From an uncultured Alphaproteobacteria bacterium (GTDB taxonomy: Bacteria > Pseudomonadota > Alphaproteobacteria > Rhizobiales > Aestuariivirgaceae), in contig CALMWF010000008.1 of assembly GCA_937873445.1 (NCBI GenBank), forward strand, positions 62,001 through 126,000: 64,000 nucleotides of DNA, read 5' to 3'. Positions 57,088-64,000 of the stretch are shown here, one piece after another. The position numbers were made by a program, and so were the translations under genes. The notes under the pieces are model-generated. The model saw only the letters and a program-made list of their open reading frames with translations, made no database searches and was not told the DNA's origin. Positions within the stretch are counted from its first letter, which is position 1. Each line of letters opens with the position of its first letter.

Positions 57088-58266
57088 ATGATCAACCAGG
57101 ACATCAAACGGCGCGGAGTCATTTACCGTGTGCTGACGCTGGCGGCAGTGGTGCTGCTGGCGGCCTCCTTCTTCGCGCCCGCCTGGTGGGTCTCGCTCAC
57201 CGCGCCCAATTATCCCGAGGCCACTTTCCCGGATGGCATCCGCATCAATTTCCACATGGATAGTGTGCGAAACGGCTGCCAGATCCGCGCCTCGCAGGAA
57301 GTGGAGGAAAAGGAAGCGCTGGATTGCGTCCATGAGATGGACACCATCAACCACTATGTCGGCATGTATCCCATTGCTTCTGGCGGACCGGTGGAAAAGG
57401 CCTTCTCGCCTTTCCTGTTTGCCATGCTGGGTGTCATGCTGCTGGTATTTGCAGCGCCCAACCGCAAGACCCGCATGCTTGTTTCGGTGGTGGGATATGG
57501 TGCTGTTGCCGCCTGGATGGTGGTGGCCATGTATGCGCCGGGAGGTGTCTCCTACCAGACGAGTGGCTATCTCGAAGGTCTGGTGAATTCGCTCGGTCAG
57601 GACACAGCCGACAAGGTGGATGACAGCAATCTGGCGCCCATCGTCAAGCAGCTCAAGGAAGCCATGGCCAATGTCGACAACCAGGGCAACGCCGCCGCCA
57701 AGGGCGGCAGCCGGGCCGATCTGATTGATAACCTCCGCGCCAACTACAACCTCGACAATGCCAAGCTGCAACCCTCCGAACAGGAAGACTGGACCGGCAG
57801 CGGCCATCAGGTCATGACCTGGCACTATGAAAAGAGCCTGTCACGCTGGTTCAACATTCCGGAGAAGAATATTCCGCTGGCCCGCATGATGAACACCATC
57901 GCAGTATACCTGACGGTTGGTGTTCTGGCCTTCATGGCCTTCCTGGTCTTTGCCGCCTGGAGCACGCGGCGCATTTTCTACTGGCTTCTGGTTATCGCTC
58001 CGGCTGCCCTGCCGTTTGGCTTTCTGGCGGAATACTCCGCCTGGCTGTGGTGGTACGGTCACCGCCTCAATGAAATGGGGGCCTTCACCCTCAAGCCCTT
58101 CATGCCCACTGTTTTTGGCAACGGCAAGGTGGCGCAGTTCACCACCCACTCCTATCCCTATTATGGCTTCGTCCTGATGGCGGTCATGTCAGCACTTCTC
58201 ATCCTCGCCGCCCTGATCCGCCGCAAGCAGCTTCAGCTTGCCGGGCCGGAAGCCGAAGATGTGTGA
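57088..58266 (+). CDS. nosB: NosB-like membrane protein
   Basis: 392-residue inner-membrane protein with about seven hydrophobic segments and a large soluble loop (~145-260). N-F-H-M-D-S and I-N-H-Y-V-G-M near residues 52 and 90 are the conserved blocks recalled for NosB, a protein restricted to clade II nos clusters. Its function is unknown. It lies 60 bases after the cytochrome pair and directly before nosD (3-base gap). Confidence 0.75.
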   Translation: MINQDIKRRGVIYRVLTLAAVVLLAASFFAPAWWVSLTAPNYPEATFPDGIRINFHMDSVRNGCQIRASQEVEEKEALDCVHEMDTINHYVGMYPIASGGPVEKAFSPFLFAMLGVMLLVFAAPNRKTRMLVSVVGYGAVAAWMVVAMYAPGGVSYQTSGYLEGLVNSLGQDTADKVDDSNLAPIVKQLKEAMANVDNQGNAAAKGGSRADLIDNLRANYNLDNAKLQPSEQEDWTGSGHQVMTWHYEKSLSRWFNIPEKNIPLARMMNTIAVYLTVGVLAFMAFLVFAAWSTRRIFYWLLVIAPAALPFGFLAEYSAWLWWYGHRLNEMGAFTLKPFMPTVFGNGKVAQFTTHSYPYYGFVLMAVMSALLILAALIRRKQLQLAGPEAEDV

Positions 58267-58269
58267 GCC

Positions 58270-59544
58270 ATGGCCCCCATCCTTGCCCTTCTCCGACGCT
58301 GGCTTGTGCCGCTGATCCTGTTCGTGCTGGCAGGGCCGGCGGGGGCAGTGTCGCTGCAGGAAATGCTGGATCAGGCAGAGGAAGGGGCAACCGTCCGCCC
58401 GCCCGCCGGGATCTATCTCGAACATGTAGTGATAAAGAAGCCGGTGGTGCTGGACGGGTCGGCGGGCGTCATCATCGATGGCGGCAACAGCGGCACAGTC
58501 ATGGAGATTGCCACTTCCAATGCCGAAGTGAAAAATCTGATTCTGCGCAATTCCGGCCGCCTTCACAATGCCCTCGACTCCGGCCTGCGCATCAAGGGTG
58601 ATTTCAACATCGTCAAGGACGTGAAGATTGAAAATTCACTGTTCGGCCTGGATATGCACGAGGCTGACAACAACGTCATCCGCCGCGTCTCCATCACTTC
58701 CAAACCGCTGAACCTGGAACTGCGCGGCGATTCCATTCGCCTGTGGTACAGCCACTTCAACCGGCTTGAGGATAACATCGTCCACGACGCCCGCGATTTC
58801 GTTGTCTGGTACTCCCACGACAACACCATCACCGGCAATACCATTCACAATGGCCGCTATGGCATTCACTTCATGTATGCCCACCACAACCATGTCTTCG
58901 GAAACGAGATTGCCGACTGCGTGGTGGGTGTGTTTCTGATGTATTCCAACGACATTGACGTGCGCCACAACCGCCTGCTCCGCTCCTGGGGCGCCTCCGG
59001 CATGGGTGTGGGCTTCAAGGAGTCGAGCGGTGTCACCATCGCCAACAATGACATTGTCGGCAATGCCGTGGGCATCTTCCTTGACATCTCGCCCTATGAC
59101 CCGGATGCCACCAATCAGTTCGAAAGCAACCGCATCGCCTATAACGGCATGGGCGTTGAGTTTCACACCGACTGGGAAGGCAATATTTTCACCGGCAACG
59201 CCTTTCTGTCCAACTTCACTCAGGTTGCGGTGCGCGGCGGCGGCACCGCCCTGCGCGAATCCTGGAAGGGCAACCACTGGGATGATTATGCCGGATTTGA
59301 CCGCGATGGGGACGGCCTGGGGGACAGTCCCTATGAGATTTACAACTACGCCGACCGGCTGTGGATGGAGGTGAAAGACGCCGCCTTTTTCCGGGCCAGC
59401 TTCGCTCTTGAGGCTCTGGATTTTGTCGAGCGTCTGGCACCCTTCACCGAACCACGCCTGCTGCTGCGCGAGGACAAGCCGCTGGTGCACCTGCCTGACT
59501 TTGCCAAGGATGCGCCAAAGAGCGCCCTGGAGCTTTTGCAATGA
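58270..59544 (+). CDS. nosD: NosD periplasmic copper-processing protein
   Basis: 424-residue exported parallel beta-helix protein (Sec signal ending A-G-A) with many N-x-I-x-x-N-x-I-x-x-like rungs, for example A-H-H-N-H-V-F-G-N-E-I. NosD works with NosFY in CuZ assembly. It ends in an ATGA overlap with nosG. Confidence 0.95.
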   Translation: MAPILALLRRWLVPLILFVLAGPAGAVSLQEMLDQAEEGATVRPPAGIYLEHVVIKKPVVLDGSAGVIIDGGNSGTVMEIATSNAEVKNLILRNSGRLHNALDSGLRIKGDFNIVKDVKIENSLFGLDMHEADNNVIRRVSITSKPLNLELRGDSIRLWYSHFNRLEDNIVHDARDFVVWYSHDNTITGNTIHNGRYGIHFMYAHHNHVFGNEIADCVVGVFLMYSNDIDVRHNRLLRSWGASGMGVGFKESSGVTIANNDIVGNAVGIFLDISPYDPDATNQFESNRIAYNGMGVEFHTDWEGNIFTGNAFLSNFTQVAVRGGGTALRESWKGNHWDDYAGFDRDGDGLGDSPYEIYNYADRLWMEVKDAAFFRASFALEALDFVERLAPFTEPRLLLREDKPLVHLPDFAKDAPKSALELLQ

Positions 59545-60317
59545 CCGACGAAATCAAGGCCGCCGAAGTGGTGCCGAAGAAGAAAATGTCCAGCCGTGAA
59601 CTGGAGAAGCGACGCATGTTCCTGCGCTCCGTTGGAGCGGGGATCACCATGGTCAGCCTGTCGCTGGTGGGCTACTATCCCATTCTCACGAAGCTGTTTA
59701 GCCGCCTGCGCCCGCCCGGTGCCCTGATCGAGGAAAAGTTTCTTTCAGCCTGCATAAAGTGCGGCCAGTGTGTTCAGGTCTGCCCGGTGGAGGCCATCAA
59801 GCTTGCTGATGGTGATGAAGGTTTCGGCATCGGTGTTCCCTATATTGATGCCCGCACCCAGGCCTGCGATTTCTCCTGCGATGCGGTGCAGTGTGTGCTG
59901 GCCTGCCCCACCGGTGCCTTGACCCACGAAATTGCCAGGAAGGAAGAAGTGCGCATGGGTGTGGCGCGTCTGGCCCGGCCCGATGCCTGCCTTGCCATGC
60001 GCGGAGAAGGCTTCAAGGGCGCCGCGCGAAGTGGCGATTTCAAGGGCCTGCACCGCTATGTCGAGGTGGACCGCTGGACCCCGGTGCGCATAGCCGACCA
60101 CAGCTATGATCTCGAGATCTGTGATCTCTGTGTGCGTGAGTGTCCCATCACCGGGGCCATTTCGCTGCAGCCGGTCAGCGCCCACGCGGGCGACAAACGC
60201 CGCATGCCGGTGGTCACTTCGCAATGCGTGGGCTGTGGCGCCTGCGAAATGATGTGTCCGGCCGAGCCGGCAGCCATTGTGGTCGATCCGAAGATTGTGA
60301 AGGAGCGCGCCGCATGA
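59541..60317 (+). CDS. nosG: NosG, NapG-like polyferredoxin
   Basis: 258-residue protein with four 4Fe-4S motifs (C-I-K-C-G-Q-C-V-Q-V-C-P near 71; C-D-F-S-C...C-V-L-A-C-P; C-D-L-C-V-R-E-C-P; C-V-G-C-G-A-C-E-M-M-C-P). A Tat-like K-R-R-M-F-L-R near residue 29 suggests export in folded form. With NosH it should form a menaquinol dehydrogenase. ATGA overlaps on both sides. Confidence 0.92.
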   Translation: MTDEIKAAEVVPKKKMSSRELEKRRMFLRSVGAGITMVSLSLVGYYPILTKLFSRLRPPGALIEEKFLSACIKCGQCVQVCPVEAIKLADGDEGFGIGVPYIDARTQACDFSCDAVQCVLACPTGALTHEIARKEEVRMGVARLARPDACLAMRGEGFKGAARSGDFKGLHRYVEVDRWTPVRIADHSYDLEICDLCVRECPITGAISLQPVSAHAGDKRRMPVVTSQCVGCGACEMMCPAEPAAIVVDPKIVKERAA

Positions 60318-61291
60318 ACAGGTTTTTCCGCTCCTTCGCCCTCATGTTTGGTGCCGCGCCAAGAAAGCCTGAACCCGGCGAGGTGACCCCCGCCGGCAAG
60401 GCGCTGATGAAGTACAAGAAGACTCCGGAGCAGGTGAAGCTGCGCAAGGAGAAGATCGCCCATGAGCACGAGCACCCAGTCTTTTCCAACAAGTGGAAGT
60501 ACCGGCGCTGGGCATCCATCGTCATTCTCAATCTGCTGTTCATCGTCTCCTACTGGTTTGATGTGCAGCTGGTGGAGGGCGCGCTCACCGCCTCGCGCTT
60601 CGTCGGCTTCCATATGGCCGACCTTAACGGTGCGCTTCAGGTCATGCTCGCCTACAAGGAGGTGATGATCAATCTGGTGATCGGCACCGCCACTGTGGTC
60701 ATCGCCTGGTGGCTGGTGGGGGGCCGCGCCTTCTGTTCGTGGATCTGTCCCTACCATCTTCTTGCCGAATGGGCCGAATGGCTGCACCTGAAGCTGGCCG
60801 CACGCGGCTGGGCCAAGGATCACGCCTTTCACCGCACACTCCGCGCGGTTTTGTGGTTTGTGTTTCTGGCCCTTGCCGCCATCACCGGCTACACTGTGTT
60901 TGAATATGTAAACCCGGTGGGTATCGTCAGCCGCGCACTCATCTATGGGCCCACCATAGCGCTGCTCTGGGTTCTGTTCCTGCTGGGCATCGAGGTGTTC
61001 TACTCACGCCGCTTCTGGTGCCGCTATGTCTGCCCCATCGGCCTGAGCTATGGCATCACCGGTGCCATTTCGCCCTTGCAGGTGGAATACAATCTTGAAA
61101 AATGCCTGCACGAAGGAGAGTGCCGCAAGGTCTGTCTGGTGCCGCATGTGCTGGAGGTGACCAAGATGGGCTATGCCTCCGATGCCTTTGAATATATCGG
61201 CGCCGACTGCACCCGCTGCGGCATGTGCATTGACGCCTGCCCGCAAAATGCGCTGCGTTTCAAACTGCGCGGCCTCGACAAGATCATTTGA
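60314..61291 (+). CDS. nosH: NosH, NapH-like quinol-oxidising membrane protein
   Basis: 325-residue integral membrane protein with four or five hydrophobic segments, the C-x3-C-P motifs C-S-W-I-C-P and C-R-Y-V-C-P near membrane ends, and two C-terminal 4Fe-4S sets (C-L-H-E-G-E-C-R-K-V-C; C-T-R-C-G-M-C-I-D-A-C-P). Quinol is oxidised here and electrons pass to NosG. ATG 60314 overlaps the nosG stop; the longer ORF to 60140 is nosG in another frame. Confidence 0.92.
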   Translation: MNRFFRSFALMFGAAPRKPEPGEVTPAGKALMKYKKTPEQVKLRKEKIAHEHEHPVFSNKWKYRRWASIVILNLLFIVSYWFDVQLVEGALTASRFVGFHMADLNGALQVMLAYKEVMINLVIGTATVVIAWWLVGGRAFCSWICPYHLLAEWAEWLHLKLAARGWAKDHAFHRTLRAVLWFVFLALAAITGYTVFEYVNPVGIVSRALIYGPTIALLWVLFLLGIEVFYSRRFWCRYVCPIGLSYGITGAISPLQVEYNLEKCLHEGECRKVCLVPHVLEVTKMGYASDAFEYIGADCTRCGMCIDACPQNALRFKLRGLDKII

Positions 61292-61299
61292 GAGGCACC

Positions 61300-62187
61300 G
61301 TGATCACCACCAGCAATCTCAGCAAGCGTTTTGACCACCGGGCGGTTCTGGATGCCATCGACCTTGCCATCGGTGATGGCGACCGCATTGCCCTGGTGGG
61401 CTCAAACGGTGCCGGCAAGACCACACTGTTCCGCTGCCTGCTCGGCCACTACCATTATGAGGGTGCCATTGCCTTCAACGGTGCAGCACCGATGCGCCGC
61501 GACGAAAAGGTGCTGGCGCGCATTGCCTTCGTGCCGCAATTGCCGCCGCCCCTGCGCATGCCGGTGGGCGAACTGGTGCGCTTTGCCGAAAACAGCACCG
61601 GCGCTGATCCGGCCCGCATGACCAGCATTGCCCAGGGCCTGGGGCTTGAACTTGATGCCGTGGCCCATCAGCCCTTCAACCGCCTGTCCGGCGGCCAGAA
61701 ACAGAAGGTGCTGGTCACCATTGCGCTGGCCCGCGCCGCCGATCTGTTCATCTTCGATGAACCGGCGGCCAATCTTGATCCGGCCGCCCGCGCCGCCTTC
61801 ATCGACCTTTTGGCAGCGCGCCAGGACGCCGCCATGATCATTGCCAGTCACCGGCTGGAAGAGGTGGCGCCGCTGGTCAATCGCGTCATTGAGCTTGACC
61901 GTGGCCGCATTGTGCTCGACGACGCGGTGGCCGACCGGCTGACGGCGGGTGATGCCCGCACCGCAACCGTCCGGCTGCGCGAAGCCCATGATCCCTTTGC
62001 CCGCGCGCTTCTCCAGTGGGGATTTGGCGAAAGCCGCCCGCTCACCTTCACTGGCAGCATTCCTGCCGCCGACTACTACCGCTTCCTCGGCATGATCTCG
62101 CGCTATGCCAGTGTGGTTGACGCCTTCCACTTCGGCGAGGCACCGAAACCGCCACCGGCCAGAAAGGCACGCCGCCATGTGTCGTGA
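61300..62187 (+). CDS. nosF: NosF, ABC-type ATPase for NosZ maturation
   Basis: 295-residue ATPase with Walker A G-S-N-G-A-G-K-T-T, signature L-S-G-G-Q-K-Q-K and Walker B L-F-I-F-D-E-P-A-A-N-L-D. It pairs with NosY and feeds NosD. GTG 61300, with gagagg 7 bases upstream, is preferred over TTG 61288. Confidence 0.93.
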   Translation: MITTSNLSKRFDHRAVLDAIDLAIGDGDRIALVGSNGAGKTTLFRCLLGHYHYEGAIAFNGAAPMRRDEKVLARIAFVPQLPPPLRMPVGELVRFAENSTGADPARMTSIAQGLGLELDAVAHQPFNRLSGGQKQKVLVTIALARAADLFIFDEPAANLDPAARAAFIDLLAARQDAAMIIASHRLEEVAPLVNRVIELDRGRIVLDDAVADRLTAGDARTATVRLREAHDPFARALLQWGFGESRPLTFTGSIPAADYYRFLGMISRYASVVDAFHFGEAPKPPPARKARRHVS

Positions 62188-62656
62188 CTGTTCCCGCCGT
62201 CAAAGCCTGGTCTTTCTGATCGGTCTGCCGCTGGCCGTGGCAGGCTGCCGCCGCCAGAGCGAGGGACCGGAGGACATTCACTATTCCCGCGAAGTCTGCG
62301 CCATGTGCGGCATGGTCATCTCCGACCCGCGCTATGCGGCAGAAATCCGTGGTGGGCCAGACCGGATGCTGGTGAAATTCGATGACATTGGTGACGCCGT
62401 GAACTGGCTCGACATGCAGAGCTGGCGGGCTGACCCGGCCGTTGAATTCTGGGTGATGGACAGCGTCAGTGGTGGGGAATGGCTTGACGCCCGCCAGGCC
62501 TTCTATATGCCAGGCACGGTAAGCCCCATGGATTATGGTTTTGCCGCCGTGAAAGAAAAGACCGAGAAGACGGTGGATTTTTCCACCATGAGCCAGCAGG
62601 CGCTGGCCCGCGGCATGTCTGGCCGCTGCAATCCGGGGGAGACCCCCCAACCGTGA
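62177..62656 (+). CDS. nosL: NosL copper-binding lipoprotein
   Basis: 159-residue lipoprotein. The lipobox L-A-V-A-G-C near residue 24 follows a short basic N-terminus. The Cu(I) site C-A-M-C-G-M-V-I is the family signature. NosL hands copper to NosD. ATG 62177 lies inside the end of nosF (11-base overlap). It precedes nosY here, unlike the common F-Y-L order. Confidence 0.94.
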   Translation: MCRDCSRRQSLVFLIGLPLAVAGCRRQSEGPEDIHYSREVCAMCGMVISDPRYAAEIRGGPDRMLVKFDDIGDAVNWLDMQSWRADPAVEFWVMDSVSGGEWLDARQAFYMPGTVSPMDYGFAAVKEKTEKTVDFSTMSQQALARGMSGRCNPGETPQP

Positions 62657-63495
62657 GCCTGTCCTTCGTCCGTGGCCTGTGGCTCGCCCTCAGGCTTGAA
62701 CTCCAGGAATCCGTCCGCTCGCGCTGGTTCATCCTCTATGCGCTGGTGTTTTTCGGCCTCATGGCCCTGCTGGCGCTCACCGGCATTTCCGAATCGCGCG
62801 TGCTGGGCTTCACCGGCCTGTCGCGCCTGCTCGTCACCTACATCCAGATCACCATGGCCGTGCTGCCGCTGTTCATTCTGGTCACCACGGCCCGCTCGCT
62901 GGTGGGCGACCGCGAGGCCGGCAATCTTGAATATATGCTGTCCTTCCCGGTAGCGCTGAGCCAGTGGTACTGGGGCAAGTTTCTCGGCCGCCTTCTGCTG
63001 GTGGTGCTGCCGGTGGTGGGTGCCTTGCTGCTGGCCCTTGTCTATGGGGCGCTTCGGGGCCACGGTCTGCCGTGGCAACATGTCAGCCTCTATGCCGGGC
63101 TGATTGCGGCTCTTGCCCTGTGCTTCCTGGGTCTGGCCTTCCTCATCTCCAGCCTGGCGCGCTCCACCGAAGTGGCGCTGGGTGTATCGCTCGCCATCTG
63201 GCTCATTCTGGTGGCGCTGCTCGATCTGTTTCTGCTCTCCATCCTCATTCGCGCCCAGTTTGATCCGGCCTTCATCGTCGGCCTGGCGCTGGCCAATCCG
63301 CTGCAAACCTTCCGCACCGCCGCCATGATCCTGTTTGACCCGCAGCTCATTCTCCTGGGCCCGGCCTCCTATGTCATTCTCGATCATTTCGGAGTAACCG
63401 GCTATGTCGTCTGGGCGCTGGCCTATCCGGCCCTGCTGGGCCTGGCCTTTGCGGCCCTCGGCTTCTGGCGCTTTGCCCGCACCGACCTGGTCTGA
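62653..63495 (+). CDS. nosY: NosY, ABC-2 type membrane protein
   Basis: 280-residue membrane protein with about six hydrophobic segments, the transmembrane partner of NosF in NosZ CuZ-site assembly. D-R-E-A-G-N-L-E-Y-M-L-S-F-P-V near residue 90 is the ABC-2 family stretch. The GTG start overlaps the nosL stop. Its TGA abuts the convergent thioredoxin gene (TGATCA). Confidence 0.93.
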   Translation: MSLSFVRGLWLALRLELQESVRSRWFILYALVFFGLMALLALTGISESRVLGFTGLSRLLVTYIQITMAVLPLFILVTTARSLVGDREAGNLEYMLSFPVALSQWYWGKFLGRLLLVVLPVVGALLLALVYGALRGHGLPWQHVSLYAGLIAALALCFLGLAFLISSLARSTEVALGVSLAIWLILVALLDLFLLSILIRAQFDPAFIVGLALANPLQTFRTAAMILFDPQLILLGPASYVILDHFGVTGYVVWALAYPALLGLAFAALGFWRFARTDLV

Positions 63496-64000
63496 TCAGC
63501 GGCTGCTCAGGTTTTTCAGCCAGGCCAGGGTTTTTTCATCGCTCCACTGCGCCGCCCCCGCAACGGTGGCCACATGTTCGCCCCTGCCATTCAGAATGAG
63601 TGTGGTGGGCAGGCCGGAAAGTCCCGTCACCTCTTTCAGATTTTCGCCATCGCCCACCAGCACCGGCAGATTGCTGATGCCGGTTTCGGCATAGAACTGG
63701 CGCACGCCAATCTTGCCCTTCCAGTCGAAGGCCAATGGCACCACCACAACACCGTCCGTCCTCAGCTGTTTCTGCAGCGCCGCAAGCTCCGGCATTTCCT
63801 TGCGGCAGGGCAGGCACCAGGGCGCCCACAGATTAAGCACCACCACGCGGCCGCGATAGGCCGACAGGCTGACGGACCGGTCCTCGCCATCGCGCATGGC
63901 CAGACCGTCGATGGTGCGGGCCGCAGCCATGACCATCACATCGGCGGCCGGCAGCGAAACAGCATCGGCGCGCACCGCCACCGCCAGCAGAAGTGCCGCC
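63496..64000 (-). CDS. TlpA/ResA-like thioredoxin, 5' end outside the window
   Basis: 168 visible residues. The frame stays open to the window edge as A-A-L-L-L-A-V-A-V-R-A-D-A, which looks like the end of an export signal, so the true start lies beyond base 64000. Redox motif W-C-L-P-C near visible residue 60 and the cis-Pro stretch G-L-P-T-T are those of TlpA-type periplasmic disulfide reductases. It may keep cytochrome c haem-site or CuA cysteines reduced (inference from position). Confidence 0.88.
   Translation of the reverse strand, partial: AALLLAVAVRADAVSLPAADVMVMAAARTIDGLAMRDGEDRSVSLSAYRGRVVVLNLWAPWCLPCRKEMPELAALQKQLRTDGVVVVPLAFDWKGKIGVRQFYAETGISNLPVLVGDGENLKEVTGLSGLPTTLILNGRGEHVATVAGAAQWSDEKTLAWLKNLSSR

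Noticed and set aside
55759-57825. 688-residue antisense ORF across the cytochromes and nosB
   Set aside because: Shadow of three genes with solid motifs; no domain recognised.

Overview
The window is a dense, high-GC stretch of a bacterial chromosome, most likely from an alphaproteobacterium of the order Hyphomicrobiales (Rhizobiales). The glyS-ppdK-SleB cell-wall-hydrolase order, the xseB-tlyA pair, a CtrA-type box and the overall gene set point there; the species cannot be named from sequence alone. No rRNA, insertion sequence, integrase, prophage or CRISPR array was seen. Two tRNA genes (Pro-CGG, Gln-TTG) sit together near 24.4-24.7 kb. No stretch longer than about 300 bases lacks a gene.

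Layout. 1-24 kb is mostly housekeeping: glyS (partial), ppdK, a cell-wall hydrolase, a class IV aminotransferase, an HD hydrolase, tag, ygfZ, a dihydroorotase-family gene, acuI, a SRAP protein, a GNAT/FAD-oxidoreductase/Sua5 operon, an HDAC-like deacetylase, xseB, tlyA, aroC, fabI, pdxH, an SDR, a cystathionine-lyase-type enzyme, a hemolysin III-like protein, hemN, a gabT-type aminotransferase and bioY. 24.8-33.9 kb is one tightly packed eight-gene minus-strand operon. It encodes an RbsABC-type importer of unknown substrate, in which one permease is fused to a beta-propeller, together with a second propeller, an aminotransferase, a quinone-oxidoreductase-type enzyme and an AhpD-like protein.

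35.2-47.7 kb is a complete reductive pyrimidine catabolic locus. PreT/PreA reduce uracil or thymine, dihydropyrimidinase opens the ring, an N-carbamoyl-beta-alanine amidohydrolase releases beta-alanine, and an omega-aminotransferase deaminates it. A dedicated NMT1/THI5-type ABC importer, a DMT transporter and a RutR-type regulator accompany them. Three copies of a RutR-like operator, TTGACCA-N5-TAAA, lie in front of preT and between rutR and the aminotransferase.

47.7-64 kb is a nitrous-oxide respiration island: nnrS, a DNR-type regulator, senC-ubiE-menA, two small copper-related genes, then nosZ, two dihaem cytochromes c, nosB, nosD, nosG, nosH, nosF, nosL, nosY, and a TlpA-like thioredoxin running off the end. 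NosZ has a Sec rather than a Tat signal, nosB/G/H and cytochrome genes are present, and nosR/nosX are absent. This is the clade II (atypical) nos type, which is uncommon in Alphaproteobacteria. TTGAC-N4-GTCAA-type boxes precede nnrS, senC-ubiE-menA and nosZ. The attractive reading is that menaquinone made with UbiE/MenA feeds NosGH, then the dihaem cytochromes, then NosZ, all under one NO/N-oxide-responsive regulator.
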